64,000 nucleotides of DNA from Phytoactinopolyspora mesophila (GTDB taxonomy: Bacteria; Actinomycetota; Actinomycetes; Jiangellales; Jiangellaceae): the NCBI RefSeq assembly GCF_010122465.1, contig NZ_WLZY01000005.1:154901-218900 (forward strand), given 5' to 3'. A program made the translations under genes and the position numbers. The notes under the pieces are model-generated. The model was not told the origin of the DNA, did no database searches, and worked only from the letters and a program-made list of their open reading frames with translations. Below, in pieces: positions 53,438-62,891 of this stretch. Position 1 is the first letter of the stretch. Each line of letters starts with the position of its first letter.

Positions 53438-54352
53438 ATGCCGACGTTGACGCGAAGACAGCGACGCCGGAGCGAACTGGCCAAGGCCGAGACGCGCCAG
53501 GCGCTGGGCTTCATCAGCCCGGCCCTGGCGGGTCTCGCCGTGTTCACGATCGTTCCGGTCGTTCTGTCGATCGTGATGAGTTTGTACAACTGGCCCGCCT
53601 TCGGTGAGCGCTCCTTTGCCGGCTTCGGAAACTACGTCGACCTGTTCACCCGGCATCCGGATTTCTGGCCGGCGTTGCGGAACTCAGCGGTCTTCACGCT
53701 GCTGTTCGTGCCGATGAATCTGATCGTCGCATTGTCTTTGGCGCTGGCGCTCTCGCCGCGGATCCGTGGGCGCGGCGCGTTCCGGGTGCTCTTCTTCATT
53801 CCGGTCGTGACGCCGATCGTCGCGAACGCCCTGGTCTGGAAGATGATGCTGCAGCCGCAAGGACTGTTCAACGGGGTGTCCACCTCCGTGTTCGGTGTCG
53901 AGTTGCCGAACTTCCTGGCCGACCGGCACTGGGCCATGATCATGGTCGTGATGATGTCCGTCTGGCAGGGGATGGGCTACAACATGCTGATCTTCTCCGC
54001 GGCCCTGGAACAACTGCCGGCATCGGTGATGGAAGCCGCCCGGATCGATGGTGCTCAAGGAGCGCGCATGATCCGCAGCGTTGTCATCCCGATGCTCTCA
54101 CCGGCCATCTTCTTCGCGACGGTGATGACGATCATCACGTCCTTGCAAGTGTTCGCGCAGCCGCAGCTATTGACCGGCGGTGGCCCGGGCAACGCCACCA
54201 TGCCGCTGGTCCAGTTCATCTACAACCAGGGCTTCCAGTTCCAGAATCTCGGTCTGGCGGCCGCCGCGGCGTGGGTGCTGTTCGTCTTGATCATCCTGAT
54301 CACCGCCATGCAGTTCAAAGCGCAGAAACGGTGGGTGCATTATGAGCACTGA
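53438..54352 (+). CDS. Sugar ABC transporter permease, MalF/UgpA type
   Basis: A 304-residue inner-membrane permease with six helices. The EAA loop (EAARIDGAQGARMIRSVVIPML) that contacts the ATPase is intact. It starts at ATG 53438, with a GTG directly before it that would add one residue. It overlaps the next permease by 11 bases. It works with the binding lipoprotein upstream; the substrate is inferred to be a fucoside. Confidence 0.92.
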   Translation: MPTLTRRQRRRSELAKAETRQALGFISPALAGLAVFTIVPVVLSIVMSLYNWPAFGERSFAGFGNYVDLFTRHPDFWPALRNSAVFTLLFVPMNLIVALSLALALSPRIRGRGAFRVLFFIPVVTPIVANALVWKMMLQPQGLFNGVSTSVFGVELPNFLADRHWAMIMVVMMSVWQGMGYNMLIFSAALEQLPASVMEAARIDGAQGARMIRSVVIPMLSPAIFFATVMTIITSLQVFAQPQLLTGGGPGNATMPLVQFIYNQGFQFQNLGLAAAAAWVLFVLIILITAMQFKAQKRWVHYEH

Positions 54353-55277
54353 GACAGGGGCCGCGACATTGCCGGGCGGCGGCGCTGGCCAGGTTAAACG
54401 CGGGAACCGTCGCGCCAGGAACACCCGCCCGGAAGGACTGCCGGGGACCAAACACGGCCGGCTGCGGACCGTACTCGCCCACGCGGCCGTCGTGCTGGCG
54501 GCCGCGATATTCGCGACGCCGATCGTCTATGCGTTCTTCACCGCGCTCAAGCCGAACACCGAGGTCTTCTCCATGCCTCCGCGGCTCATCGGTTCCGAGC
54601 TCAGGTGGAGCAACTTCGCTGAAGTGTTCGCCTACGGGCCATTCGCCAAGTACATCTTCAACTCGTTCTTCGTCGCTACCGCCGGCACGTTGGTGGTGCT
54701 CGTGGTGTCGACAACTGCTGGCTACGCGTTCGGGCGACTGCGCTGGCCCGGACGCGACGTCGTCTTCGTGCTCTTCCTGGCCACGCTCATGGTGCCGCAA
54801 GAGGTCGTCGTCGTCCCCATGTTCATCGTGATGCAGTGGTTCGGCTGGGTCGACACGTACCAGTCGCTGATCTTCCCGTTCGCCTTCACCGCGTTCGGCA
54901 CTTTCCTGATGCGCCAGTTCTTCCGGGGGATCCCATACGAACTGGACGAAGCCGCCAAGGTGGATGGGGCCAGCGCCGTTCGCACCTTCTTGCAGATCAT
55001 CCTGCCGTTGGCCAAGTCCGCGGTGGCCGTCCTTGCCGTCTTCACCTTCCTGGCGTTCTGGAACAGCTACCTCTGGCCGCTGATCACCGTCGTCGATTAC
55101 CAGTCGCACGGCACGTTGCCGATCGGTCTGGCGTCGTTCTCCGGACAGCACGGAACCCGCTGGGACCTGCAGATGGCGGCGGCGATCATCTCGATGATTC
55201 CGACGACGATCATTGTCATCGCGCTCCAGAAACACCTGGTCAAAGGGATCGCGACCGCCGGCCTCGGGGGACGTTGA
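54342..55277 (+). CDS. Sugar ABC transporter permease, MalG/UgpE type
   Basis: A 311-residue partner permease. After a basic, polar N-terminus of about 45 residues come six helices; the EAA loop is DEAAKVDGASAVRTFLQIILPLAKS. The C-terminus QKHLVKGIATAGLGG is characteristic of the MalG branch. It overlaps the first permease and is followed with no gap by the ROK kinase, so the operon continues. Confidence 0.93.
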   Translation: MSTETGAATLPGGGAGQVKRGNRRARNTRPEGLPGTKHGRLRTVLAHAAVVLAAAIFATPIVYAFFTALKPNTEVFSMPPRLIGSELRWSNFAEVFAYGPFAKYIFNSFFVATAGTLVVLVVSTTAGYAFGRLRWPGRDVVFVLFLATLMVPQEVVVVPMFIVMQWFGWVDTYQSLIFPFAFTAFGTFLMRQFFRGIPYELDEAAKVDGASAVRTFLQIILPLAKSAVAVLAVFTFLAFWNSYLWPLITVVDYQSHGTLPIGLASFSGQHGTRWDLQMAAAIISMIPTTIIVIALQKHLVKGIATAGLGGR

Positions 55278-56207
55278 GTGCGGCAGGCGACGCGGCCGGT
55301 GGCTGCCGGGATCGATATCGGCGGGACCACAACCTCGGTGGTATTGGTCGAACCTGACGGAACGGTCGCCGCCGAGGCGACTACCCGCACCCCCGCCCGG
55401 TCAGGCGGTACGGCAATGTGCGGGGCTGCCCTGCGCGCCGTCGAGCAGGCGCTTGGTACGGGCCCGTTCCAATTGACAGCTGTGGGCGTGGGCGCTGCCG
55501 GAGTGATAGATCCGGTAGACGGCTCGATCATCGCGGCGTCGGACTCCTTCCACGACTGGGAGGGATACCCGCTGGCCAGCGACCTTCGTATGGCGTTGCA
55601 CGTTCCGGTGGTCGTCGAGAACGACGTGAACGCGTTCGTTGAGAGTGAGCACCGCTTCGGCGCAGCCCATGGACTCGACGACGTCCTGGGCATCATGCTC
55701 GGCACGGGCGTCGGGGGAGCGTTGGTTCTGGGTGGAGAACTCCACACCGGGCCGCACGGGGCGGCCGGAGAGATAGGCCACGTTCCTGGGTTCGGGGACC
55801 GCCCGTGTACGTGCGGGAGGACCGGGCACCTGGAGACGCTGGCTTCCGGGCGCGCGATCGTCTCGCGCTACCGCGAGCGCGGCGTCGCCACGGGCGCGCC
55901 GTTGTCCGCCACAGCTATTGCCGCGCGTGCTCGCGCAGGCGACCCCATAGCGGCAGCGGTGTTCGAGGAGGCCGGACGTGGCGTCGGCCGGGCGGCGGTG
56001 ATGGTGGCGACCCTCGTGGACGTGACGTCGGTGGTGGTCGGCGGTGGTGTCGCGAGGGCGTGGGATCTGCTGGAGCCTGCGATCAAGGCAGAGATCGCCG
56101 CTGAACCTCCTGTCTCCGATCAGCCGCTGTCGGTGATGCCGAGCATGCTCGGCGAGAGAGCCGTAGCGATCGGCGCGGCAGCGCGCGCCGCAGCGGTCTA
56201 CCCCTGA
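55278..56207 (+). CDS. ROK-family sugar kinase
   Basis: A 309-residue kinase that probably phosphorylates a hexose released in the cell. DIGGTTTS (13-20) binds phosphate, ENDVNAF (114-120) holds the catalytic Asp116, and GTGVGGA (142-148) is the adenosine site. The zinc region reads GHVPGFGDRPCTCGRTGHLE: His168, Cys177 and Cys179 are present but the third Cys is replaced by His184, which can still bind zinc. There is no helix-turn-helix domain. It is the last gene of the fucoside operon. Glucokinase or N-acyl-sugar kinase activity is possible. Confidence 0.88.
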   Translation: MRQATRPVAAGIDIGGTTTSVVLVEPDGTVAAEATTRTPARSGGTAMCGAALRAVEQALGTGPFQLTAVGVGAAGVIDPVDGSIIAASDSFHDWEGYPLASDLRMALHVPVVVENDVNAFVESEHRFGAAHGLDDVLGIMLGTGVGGALVLGGELHTGPHGAAGEIGHVPGFGDRPCTCGRTGHLETLASGRAIVSRYRERGVATGAPLSATAIAARARAGDPIAAAVFEEAGRGVGRAAVMVATLVDVTSVVVGGGVARAWDLLEPAIKAEIAAEPPVSDQPLSVMPSMLGERAVAIGAAARAAAVYP

Positions 56208-56216
56208 GCCGAGCTC

Positions 56217-56258
56217 TGTCACCTGGTGGTCGGATCCTCATTCGAAGACCTGGTGACA
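56217..56258. terminator. Weak hairpin between convergent kinase and pcrA
   Basis: TGTCACC (56217-56223) pairs with GGTGACA (56252-56258) across a 28-base loop in the gap between two convergent genes. No T-run is seen, so it is only a candidate. Confidence 0.3.
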
Positions 56259-56292
56259 CCACCGGCGTCGAGCCCTCGAAGGGGATGCGGAG

Positions 56293-58647
56293 TCACAGCT
56301 TCTCGACCGGGGCGTAGCGCAACATGAGCGTCTTCAGTCCGTCGTCACCGAAGTCGACAGTGACCTGCGCTTGGTCGCCGGAGCCCGATGTTGCCACAAC
56401 CGTGCCCAGGCCGAATGCATCATGTGTGACCCGGTCGCCGGCAGAAAGCGAGGGGACCGGCCGCGATCCTGTCCGGTTCCCGCCCCCAAGCCGAGGCGCA
56501 CGCGGTGTGGTCCAACGCGTCTGATCCGCCTCGGTGCGCCGCCAGTCGATGAGTTCTTCCGGGATCTCGGCGAGGAACCGGGAGGCGGGATTGTGGCTGG
56601 GCGCGCCCCAGGCGCTGCGGACGGTGGCCCGGGAAAGATACAGCCGCTCGCGCGCCCGGGTGATGCCCACGTAAGCCAGCCGACGTTCCTCTTCAAGCTC
56701 ACGCGGATCGGACAAGGAGCGTTGATGAGGAAACACGCCGTCCTCCAATCCGGTCAGGAAGACGACGGGAAACTCCAGACCCTTGGCGGTGTGCAGGGTC
56801 ATCAGGGTGATGACGCCCTCGTGGTCTTCCCCTTCGGGGATCTCGTCGGCGTCGGCCACCAAGCTGACTCGTTCGAGGAATCCGGTCAGTGTGCCGCCGG
56901 TGTCTTCCTCGGCCTGGCTGACGTCGTATTCGGTGGCGACTGCGACGAGTTCACGGAGGTTGTCGACGCGGGTCTCATCCTGGGGGTCGTCGGATCCGGC
57001 GAGCTCGGCCATGTAACCGGTGCGTTCCAGCACCGCCTCCAGGATCGCGGCGGGATCGGCGTCGTCCTCGGCCAGGAGCCGGAGCTCGTCGGTGAGTTCG
57101 ACGAATGCCTCGATTGCCTTGACCGAACGGGTCGCGATCCCAGGGGCATCGGCTGCACGGCGTAATGCCTGCCAGAAGGTGATGCGCTCACGCTGAGCCA
57201 GAGCGTCCACCATCGTCTCGGCGCGGTCACCGATGCCGCGCTTGGGGACGTTGAGGATACGTCGCAGGGATACCGTGTCTTCCGGGTTGGCCAGGAAACG
57301 AAGGTAGGCCAGCGCGTCCTTGATCTCGCGGCGCTCATAGAAGCGCACTCCGCCGACGACGCGATACGGCAGGCCGACCCGGATCAGGATCTCCTCCATG
57401 ACGCGAGACTGAGCGTTGGTGCGGTAGAAGATGGCGACGTCGCCGGTCGAGGCGTGCCCCTCGTCGGCGAGGCGGTCGATCTCCTCGGCGATGAACTGCG
57501 CCTCGCTGTGCTCGTCGTCCGCGACATAGCCGACGATCTTTTCGCCGTCGCCGCTCTCGCTCCACAGCCGCTTCGGCTTGCGGCCTTCGTTGCGAGAGAT
57601 CACCGCATTGGCCGCGGACAGGATGGTCTGGGTAGAGCGATAGTTCTGTTCGAGCAGCACCACACGGGCGTCTGGGTAGTCCTTCTCGAATTCCTCGATG
57701 TTGCGGATGGTTGCGCCGCGGAAGGCGTAGATCGATTGGTCGGCATCGCCAACGACGCATAGCTCCGCAGGCTGAACCGAAGGGGTGTCGCCCGAGGCTT
57801 CGTCGGTGCGTCCGACCAGCTCCCGGATCAGGACGTACTGGGCATGATTGGTGTCCTGGTACTCATCGACGAGCACGTGCCGGAACCGTCTGCGGTAGTT
57901 CTCCGCGACGTCGGGAAAGGCCTGGAACAGGTTGACCGTGGTCATGATGAGGTCGTCGAAGTCGAACGCGTTGGCGCTGGTCAGCCGCTGCTGGTACATC
58001 GCGTAGGCTTCGGCGACGGTCTTCTCGTGTGGGCTGTTGGCGCGCGCCGCGGCGGTCTCGTGATCGATGAGTTCGTTCTTGAAGTTGCTGACCGCGTAGC
58101 TGAACGCGCGCGGTGGGTGCCGCCGGGGGTCGAGGTCGAGATCGCGGCACACCAGGGTCATCAGCCGTTGCGAGTCGGCCTGGTCATAGATGGTGAACGA
58201 CGAGGTGAAGCCGAAGCGCTTGGCCTCGCGGCGCAGAATGCGCACACACGCTGAGTGGAACGTGGACACCCACATGATGCCGGCTCGGCGCCCGATGAGA
58301 TCGGCAACCCGCTCCTTCATCTCGCCAGCGGCCTTGTTGGTGAAGGTGATGGCGAGGACAGAGCCGGGATGGACATTGCGCGCCGCCAGCAGATGCGCGA
58401 TGCGGCTGGTGAGAACCCGGGTCTTGCCGGAGCCGGCACCGGCGACGATGAGCAGGGGCGGCCCCTCATGGGTGACGGCTTCCCGCTGCTGCGGGTTCAA
58501 GCCGTCCAAGATGTCTTCGACGTCGCCACGGCGACGCTCTTCCCGCTCATCTGGGTGCGGTTGGGCTTCAGAAGCCTTCGCTTTCCCGGGCAGTGGAACG
58601 GAGGCCGCTGGGGGCAGCAATGTGGGCTGTTCTATGGATGCGCTCAT
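56293..58647 (-). CDS. pcrA: ATP-dependent DNA helicase PcrA/UvrD
   Basis: A 784-residue superfamily 1 helicase. Motifs are LNPQQREAV with Walker A AGAGSGKT (69-76), DEYQDTNHAQY, VGDADQSIYAFRGA, QNYRST and LMTLHTAKGLEFPVVFLTG. The C-terminal tail (SLSAGDRVTHDAFGLGTVVA, then VDFGDDGLKTLMLRYAPVEKL) is the Tudor-like domain that PcrA uses to contact RNA polymerase. It acts in repair and removal of replication barriers. It is monocistronic and convergent with the ROK kinase. Confidence 0.96.
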   Translation of the reverse strand: MSASIEQPTLLPPAASVPLPGKAKASEAQPHPDEREERRRGDVEDILDGLNPQQREAVTHEGPPLLIVAGAGSGKTRVLTSRIAHLLAARNVHPGSVLAITFTNKAAGEMKERVADLIGRRAGIMWVSTFHSACVRILRREAKRFGFTSSFTIYDQADSQRLMTLVCRDLDLDPRRHPPRAFSYAVSNFKNELIDHETAAARANSPHEKTVAEAYAMYQQRLTSANAFDFDDLIMTTVNLFQAFPDVAENYRRRFRHVLVDEYQDTNHAQYVLIRELVGRTDEASGDTPSVQPAELCVVGDADQSIYAFRGATIRNIEEFEKDYPDARVVLLEQNYRSTQTILSAANAVISRNEGRKPKRLWSESGDGEKIVGYVADDEHSEAQFIAEEIDRLADEGHASTGDVAIFYRTNAQSRVMEEILIRVGLPYRVVGGVRFYERREIKDALAYLRFLANPEDTVSLRRILNVPKRGIGDRAETMVDALAQRERITFWQALRRAADAPGIATRSVKAIEAFVELTDELRLLAEDDADPAAILEAVLERTGYMAELAGSDDPQDETRVDNLRELVAVATEYDVSQAEEDTGGTLTGFLERVSLVADADEIPEGEDHEGVITLMTLHTAKGLEFPVVFLTGLEDGVFPHQRSLSDPRELEEERRLAYVGITRARERLYLSRATVRSAWGAPSHNPASRFLAEIPEELIDWRRTEADQTRWTTPRAPRLGGGNRTGSRPVPSLSAGDRVTHDAFGLGTVVATSGSGDQAQVTVDFGDDGLKTLMLRYAPVEKL

Positions 58648-58745
58648 CGTGGGACAAGCCTATGCGGTTGCACCGACATGCTCGACTGCCCGGACTCACT
58701 CGGCGGGCTCTGCGGCTGCCGCAACAATCGGTGATCGTTGGCGGA

Positions 58746-59432
58746 TTAGATCAGGCGGCGATCGGTGGCCCACCTCGTGAGTTCGTAGCGGTTCGACAAC
58801 TGAAGCTTGCGCAGCACCGCGGAGACATGTGTCTCCACGGTCTTGACGGAGATGAACAGCTCCTTCGCGATCTCCTTGTACGCGTATCCGCGGGCGATCA
58901 GCCGGAGAACCTCCCGTTCGCGCCGGGTCAGCCGGTCGAGGTCGTCGTCGACGCTGGGAGCTTCCGAACCCGCGAAGGCGTCCAGCACGAATCCGGCGAG
59001 TCTGGGTGAGAAGACGGCGTCGTCGTCGGCGACCCGGACGATCGCGTCGACGAGATCGTCGCCGGTGATGGTCTTCGTCACGTAACCGCGAGCGCCGCCG
59101 CGGATGGTGCCGATGACATCCTCAGCCGCGTCGGACACCGACAGCGCGAGAAATCGGACATCGGGCAACTTCGGGTGCAGCTGGCGCAGCACTTCGACGC
59201 CTCCACCGCCGGGCAGGTGGACGTCGAGCAGGACCACCTCGGGCCGCAGCTCGGAGATGATCTTGATCGCTTCCTGAGTGTCCGCGGCCTCGCCGACAAC
59301 GTCCACAGCGTTGGACGCCTGGGCCAGTTCGGCGCGCACGCCGGTCCGGAACATCGCGTGATCGTCGACCAGCAACACCCGGACCGGCGTGGTCCGCGGC
59401 CGGCCGCCGTCGGCACTGTTCGATTCGCTCAC
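58746..59432 (-). CDS. LuxR/NarL-family response regulator
   Basis: A 228-residue regulator. The receiver domain has DD (23-24), phospho-accepting Asp70 (VVLLDVHLP), and a C-terminal HTH of LuxR type (LTRREREVLRLIARGYAYKE, IAKELFISVKTVETHVSAVL). I chose the GTG at 59432, with GGTGGAG upstream, over an 80-residue extension that overlaps the kinase. It lies 50 bases after the PspC histidine kinase on the same strand and is its obvious partner. Confidence 0.94.
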   Translation of the reverse strand: MSESNSADGGRPRTTPVRVLLVDDHAMFRTGVRAELAQASNAVDVVGEAADTQEAIKIISELRPEVVLLDVHLPGGGGVEVLRQLHPKLPDVRFLALSVSDAAEDVIGTIRGGARGYVTKTITGDDLVDAIVRVADDDAVFSPRLAGFVLDAFAGSEAPSVDDDLDRLTRREREVLRLIARGYAYKEIAKELFISVKTVETHVSAVLRKLQLSNRYELTRWATDRRLI

Positions 59433-59484
59433 GTCGTCTCCACCTGTCTTCCCATTGGTGATTCCAGTCTGCCAGCTCAGGATC

Positions 59485-60813
59485 TCATGCACGTTTGGCC
59501 GACAGTTTGACCTCGGTACCTTCGCCCGGCGCGGAGCGGACTCGAGCGGAGCCGCCGTGGCGCTGCATCCGGTCGATGATCGAGCGCCTGACCCCGAGCC
59601 GATCCTCCGCCACGTCGTCCGGATCGAACCCGGAGCCGCGGTCTCGGACGAAAAGCTCGATGCTCTCATCATCCGCCTCGAGAAAGATGTCGATCTTGCT
59701 GGCGCCGGAGTGCTTGGCGGCGTTGACAGTGGCCTCGCGGGCGGCGTTGAGCAGGGCCCGGCCGAGATCGTCCACGGGAGCGTCGCCCACCGTGACGACT
59801 TCCACCGGGATCTCGAAGGCGTCTTCGACTTCTGCGCCGGCCTGCACCAGGGCCGCAGCGAGCGAGGACTCGTCGTCGGGATTCTGGCCGTCGTACAGCC
59901 AGTTCCGAAGATCGCGTTCCTGGCTCCGGGCGAGCTTGATCACGGCACGGGGATCGTTGGCCTGCTTCTGGATCAAGGCCAGGGTCTGCAACACGGAATC
60001 GTGCAGGTGGGCGGCCATGTCGGCGCGCTCTTGAGAGACGATACGCTCGCGTCGTTCCGACTCGGCGGTGCGCCACAGCTGCCACAACCACGGCCCCAGA
60101 ATGAGCCCGATCCCGACCAGCAACACGGCGATTCCGGTCAACGCGTCCAGAGTGGCGTCCAGCTGCCCCTGCCCTGCCAGGAAGACGACACCGCCGATGA
60201 CGACGACGAGTATTCCGGCCACGATTCGCACCATCGCCGACCAGCCACCACCGGCGGCGACGACGCCCAGCCACGGCACGCGCGGAGAGAGTGTAGCCAT
60301 GCGTTCGCGCTGCTCGGAGTCGGCGCTGCGCCACATCAGCGTCAAACCGGCGGCGGCGAGCACCATCGGCAGGACGTAGCCCTCGCTGATGCCGAGCGGG
60401 GTCTGGCCGAAGATCAGTGTGGCGCCCGCGCCCAGAGCAACCAGGGCAGCTAGCTGGCCGAGGTCCCCGGTGCGGGCTACCAGCTGGCGACGGCGTCGCA
60501 TCCCGGCCCGGCTCGCCGCGGCGATTCCTGCCGGGGCGTTCTGCTCCGCTCGCCGGGCGAGGTCCTGCTCCGTCGGGGTGAAGATCCACAAGGCCAGATA
60601 CAGCACGATCCCGAACCCGGAAAGGCCGGTCAGCACGCTGAACGCGATGCGCACCGTGAGCGGCTGCAAACCGAGGTGGCGGGCCAGCCCGGACGCTACC
60701 CCCGCAACCAGGCGCCCGTCCGGGCTGCGCGCAAACTTCGGCGGATCAGCAGACGTGTGTGTGCCTGTGCCACCCGTACGGTGGGCAGACTGCGGCTTCG
60801 GCACGACGTCCAT
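59485..60813 (-). CDS. Membrane histidine kinase with N-terminal PspC domain
   Basis: A 442-residue sensor. Residues about 26-85 form a PspC domain (FARSPDGRLVAGVASGLARHLGL), then come four or five membrane helices. The HisKA_3 box ADMAAHLHDSVLQTLALIQ has phospho-accepting His271; the ATPase domain has REATVNAAKHSGAS and DRGSGFDPDD. The ATG at 60813 has no clear Shine-Dalgarno site, and a GTG at 60828 is an alternative. It is divergent from another PspC protein, which suggests that it senses envelope stress. Confidence 0.9.
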   Translation of the reverse strand: MDVVPKPQSAHRTGGTGTHTSADPPKFARSPDGRLVAGVASGLARHLGLQPLTVRIAFSVLTGLSGFGIVLYLALWIFTPTEQDLARRAEQNAPAGIAAASRAGMRRRRQLVARTGDLGQLAALVALGAGATLIFGQTPLGISEGYVLPMVLAAAGLTLMWRSADSEQRERMATLSPRVPWLGVVAAGGGWSAMVRIVAGILVVVIGGVVFLAGQGQLDATLDALTGIAVLLVGIGLILGPWLWQLWRTAESERRERIVSQERADMAAHLHDSVLQTLALIQKQANDPRAVIKLARSQERDLRNWLYDGQNPDDESSLAAALVQAGAEVEDAFEIPVEVVTVGDAPVDDLGRALLNAAREATVNAAKHSGASKIDIFLEADDESIELFVRDRGSGFDPDDVAEDRLGVRRSIIDRMQRHGGSARVRSAPGEGTEVKLSAKRA

Positions 60814-60947
60814 GACATTGATAGTCACACGTGCGAGCTCATCCCCGCCATGCGGGAAGCCCCTTGGAATGCACCGACGACGTGCCGGGGGTTGATTCAG
60901 GGTCTTCCCCGATGGTGACGGCGCCGGCGAGAGGGCACGATCGGTAT

Positions 60948-62426
60948 ATGACCGAAAACCCGTCGAGCCCGCCGGATGGTGGGCACACCTACACAAGTTC
61001 ACCAGGGATGCACGAGGAGCTGCGTATGCTGCGGCGCAGCCGCACCGATCGTGTCGTCGCCGGCGTGCTCGGCGGTCTCGGTCGACGCCTCGGTATCGAT
61101 CCGGTGATCCTGCGGGTGGTCACGGCTGTGCTCGTTCTCTTCGGCGGTGCCGGTGTCCTCTTCTACGCGGCGGCGTGGCTGTTGCTTCCGGCCGAAGACG
61201 AGCCGGCCTCGATACTCGACCAGGCGATCGGGCGCCGCGAGGTCCGTGACACCAGCGCCATCCCGCTGGCGCTGGCCCTGGGGTCGGTCACCCTGATCTC
61301 GTCCGGCATCGTGATCAGCTCCGCGCCGTTCGGCCCAGTGCTGCTGATCCTCGCGGCGATCGGGGTGTACACCTTGCTGAAACGAGGCGCCGAGGAGCCC
61401 GAAGCCGAGCACCCGCCCCGGATGCCCAGCGACGTGCCGTACGTGTATGACGCCGCCACCGGCACCGGCGGTTGGACCCCGCCCCACGCCGCCGGGTATG
61501 CACCGCCGAATGTGGCCGACCCGGACGCCGGCGTCCCCTCCAGGTCCACCGCTGGCGCCTCTGCACCGGAAACGCCGGAGTCGACCACGCCGGTGGACGA
61601 CGCCACCGCGCCGGATGCTGCCGTCGCGTCAGATCTCGGGCCGGTGCCGAGCACGTCAGGCTCGGTTTCGCAGGGGTGGCCGGAAGGGCCAGACTGGGGC
61701 GCAGGAGATGCTTCGTCGTCCTCGCGCTACAGCGACCTCTATTACCTCCAGGACCAGCCTCCGGAACCAGTCGCGCCACCCGCGGCTGAGCCGGTGGTCA
61801 AAGAGCGTTCAGTACTCGGATTCCTGACGTTCTGCGCGGCGTTGATCTCCGTTGGCGGTGTGGCCCTGTCCAGTGTGATCTTCGGCCTGAGTCCAGGCCC
61901 GATGTACGTTGCGGTGCCGTTGGCCGTCGTTGGTCTCGGACTGCTGGTCGGCACCTGGTACGGCCGTTCCCGCGGACTCATCTGGCTGGGCATTCTCTTG
62001 ACTCTCGCGTTGATCCCGGCCTCCCTGGCCAACCAATGGAGCCTCGCGACCGGGCCGGTGGAGCTGGTCGCGTCCGCGGATCTGGCGGCCCTGCCGGCAA
62101 CGAACGTGGAACACGGTGCGGGCCCCGTCGACTACGACCTCTCTGAGCTGGAGCTCGACGACGGGGATGTCGTGAGCATCACGGTGCAACTCGGTGTGGG
62201 TCCTGTGGGCGTCATCGTGCCGCCGGAGGCTGACGTCGTCGTCACCAGCTCACTGGGTTTGGGCGCACAAGATATCTTCGACACATCCACATCGGGCTTC
62301 GGCCGAACCGAAACGTACACGGACTTCGGCCCGGACGGCGTCGGCGGCGGCCAGATAGAACTCACCCTCGAGGTGGGCGTCGGGAATATCGAAGTCACCC
62401 GCGCGGAACTGGAGCCGGCCCCATGA
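60948..62426 (+). CDS. PspC-domain multi-membrane protein with C-terminal beta domain
   Basis: A 492-residue protein. Residues about 20-85 are a PspC domain (RMLRRSRTDRVVAGVLGGLGRRLGID), followed by two helices, a long Pro/Thr/Ser/Ala-rich linker (about 165-285), more membrane helices and a C-terminal extracellular domain similar to toastrack-type repeats (VSITVQLGVGPVGVIVPPEADVVV). I chose the ATG at 60948; an in-frame ATG at 60912 would add 12 residues. It is divergent from the PspC kinase and coupled by ATGA to a small membrane protein. Confidence 0.87.
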   Translation: MTENPSSPPDGGHTYTSSPGMHEELRMLRRSRTDRVVAGVLGGLGRRLGIDPVILRVVTAVLVLFGGAGVLFYAAAWLLLPAEDEPASILDQAIGRREVRDTSAIPLALALGSVTLISSGIVISSAPFGPVLLILAAIGVYTLLKRGAEEPEAEHPPRMPSDVPYVYDAATGTGGWTPPHAAGYAPPNVADPDAGVPSRSTAGASAPETPESTTPVDDATAPDAAVASDLGPVPSTSGSVSQGWPEGPDWGAGDASSSSRYSDLYYLQDQPPEPVAPPAAEPVVKERSVLGFLTFCAALISVGGVALSSVIFGLSPGPMYVAVPLAVVGLGLLVGTWYGRSRGLIWLGILLTLALIPASLANQWSLATGPVELVASADLAALPATNVEHGAGPVDYDLSELELDDGDVVSITVQLGVGPVGVIVPPEADVVVTSSLGLGAQDIFDTSTSGFGRTETYTDFGPDGVGGGQIELTLEVGVGNIEVTRAELEPAP

Positions 62427-62623
62427 AACGCCACGACACCGACGTCTCGTCCCTCGTATTCGGCCTGTTCTTCCTTGGAGTGTTCATCGTGTGGTCGCTG
62501 GTTGAGCTGGACGTCATGGGGCTTGATGGGCTCGAAGTGGCCGCCCCTGTCCTGCTCGTATCTATCGGCCTGGCTGGGCTGATGGCGTCGATCGGCAAGC
62601 TCCGGCGCGACCGGTCCGAATAG
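62423..62623 (+). CDS. Small two-helix membrane protein
   Basis: A 66-residue protein beginning in the last bases of the PspC-protein gene (ATGA overlap). It has two hydrophobic helices, about 9-27 and 38-56 (LVFGLFFLGVFIVWSLVEL, APVLLVSIGLAGLMASI), and a basic C-terminal tail. No family is recognised, but coupled small membrane proteins of this kind often follow PspC genes in actinobacteria. It may be a partner of the PspC protein. Confidence 0.75.
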   Translation: MKRHDTDVSSLVFGLFFLGVFIVWSLVELDVMGLDGLEVAAPVLLVSIGLAGLMASIGKLRRDRSE

Positions 62624-62626
62624 GGG

Positions 62627-62730
62627 CCGGGGAGCAGCCAGAGACTTCCTCATGCCTCACAACCCGTGGCGGAAAAGCATGCCACGGGAGGCTCGTAAAG
62701 CGCCTGAGGAAGTCTCTGGCTGCTCCCCGG
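62627..62730. repeat. Long inverted repeat with nested hairpin (IR2)
   Basis: Arms of 26 bases (62627-62652 and 62705-62730) are perfect complements, beginning CCGGGGAGCAGCCAGAGA. The loop contains a second perfect stem, CCCGTGGC (62663-62670) with GCCACGGG (62681-62688). It starts five bases after the small-protein stop and could act as a terminator. Confidence 0.88.
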
Positions 62731-62891
62731 CGGCCTCGTCGCACCTTGGTCGCGGCGGGGCTGCCTGGTTTACGCAGCGGGGTCTCGCCGATGCCCGTCC
62801 GAACCCGGCACGCCCTGATTCAACCGCCGCATCCCCGCAGCAGCGTCGAGTCCCGCTCGCGGCGGGCGTTCGTCGTATTCCCCATGGGGAA

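Noticed and set aside
53066..53607. Overlapping open frames in the gap between the ABC genes
   Set aside because: They cross the hairpin and direct repeats, are rich in Arg/Pro/Ser and collide with the permease start.
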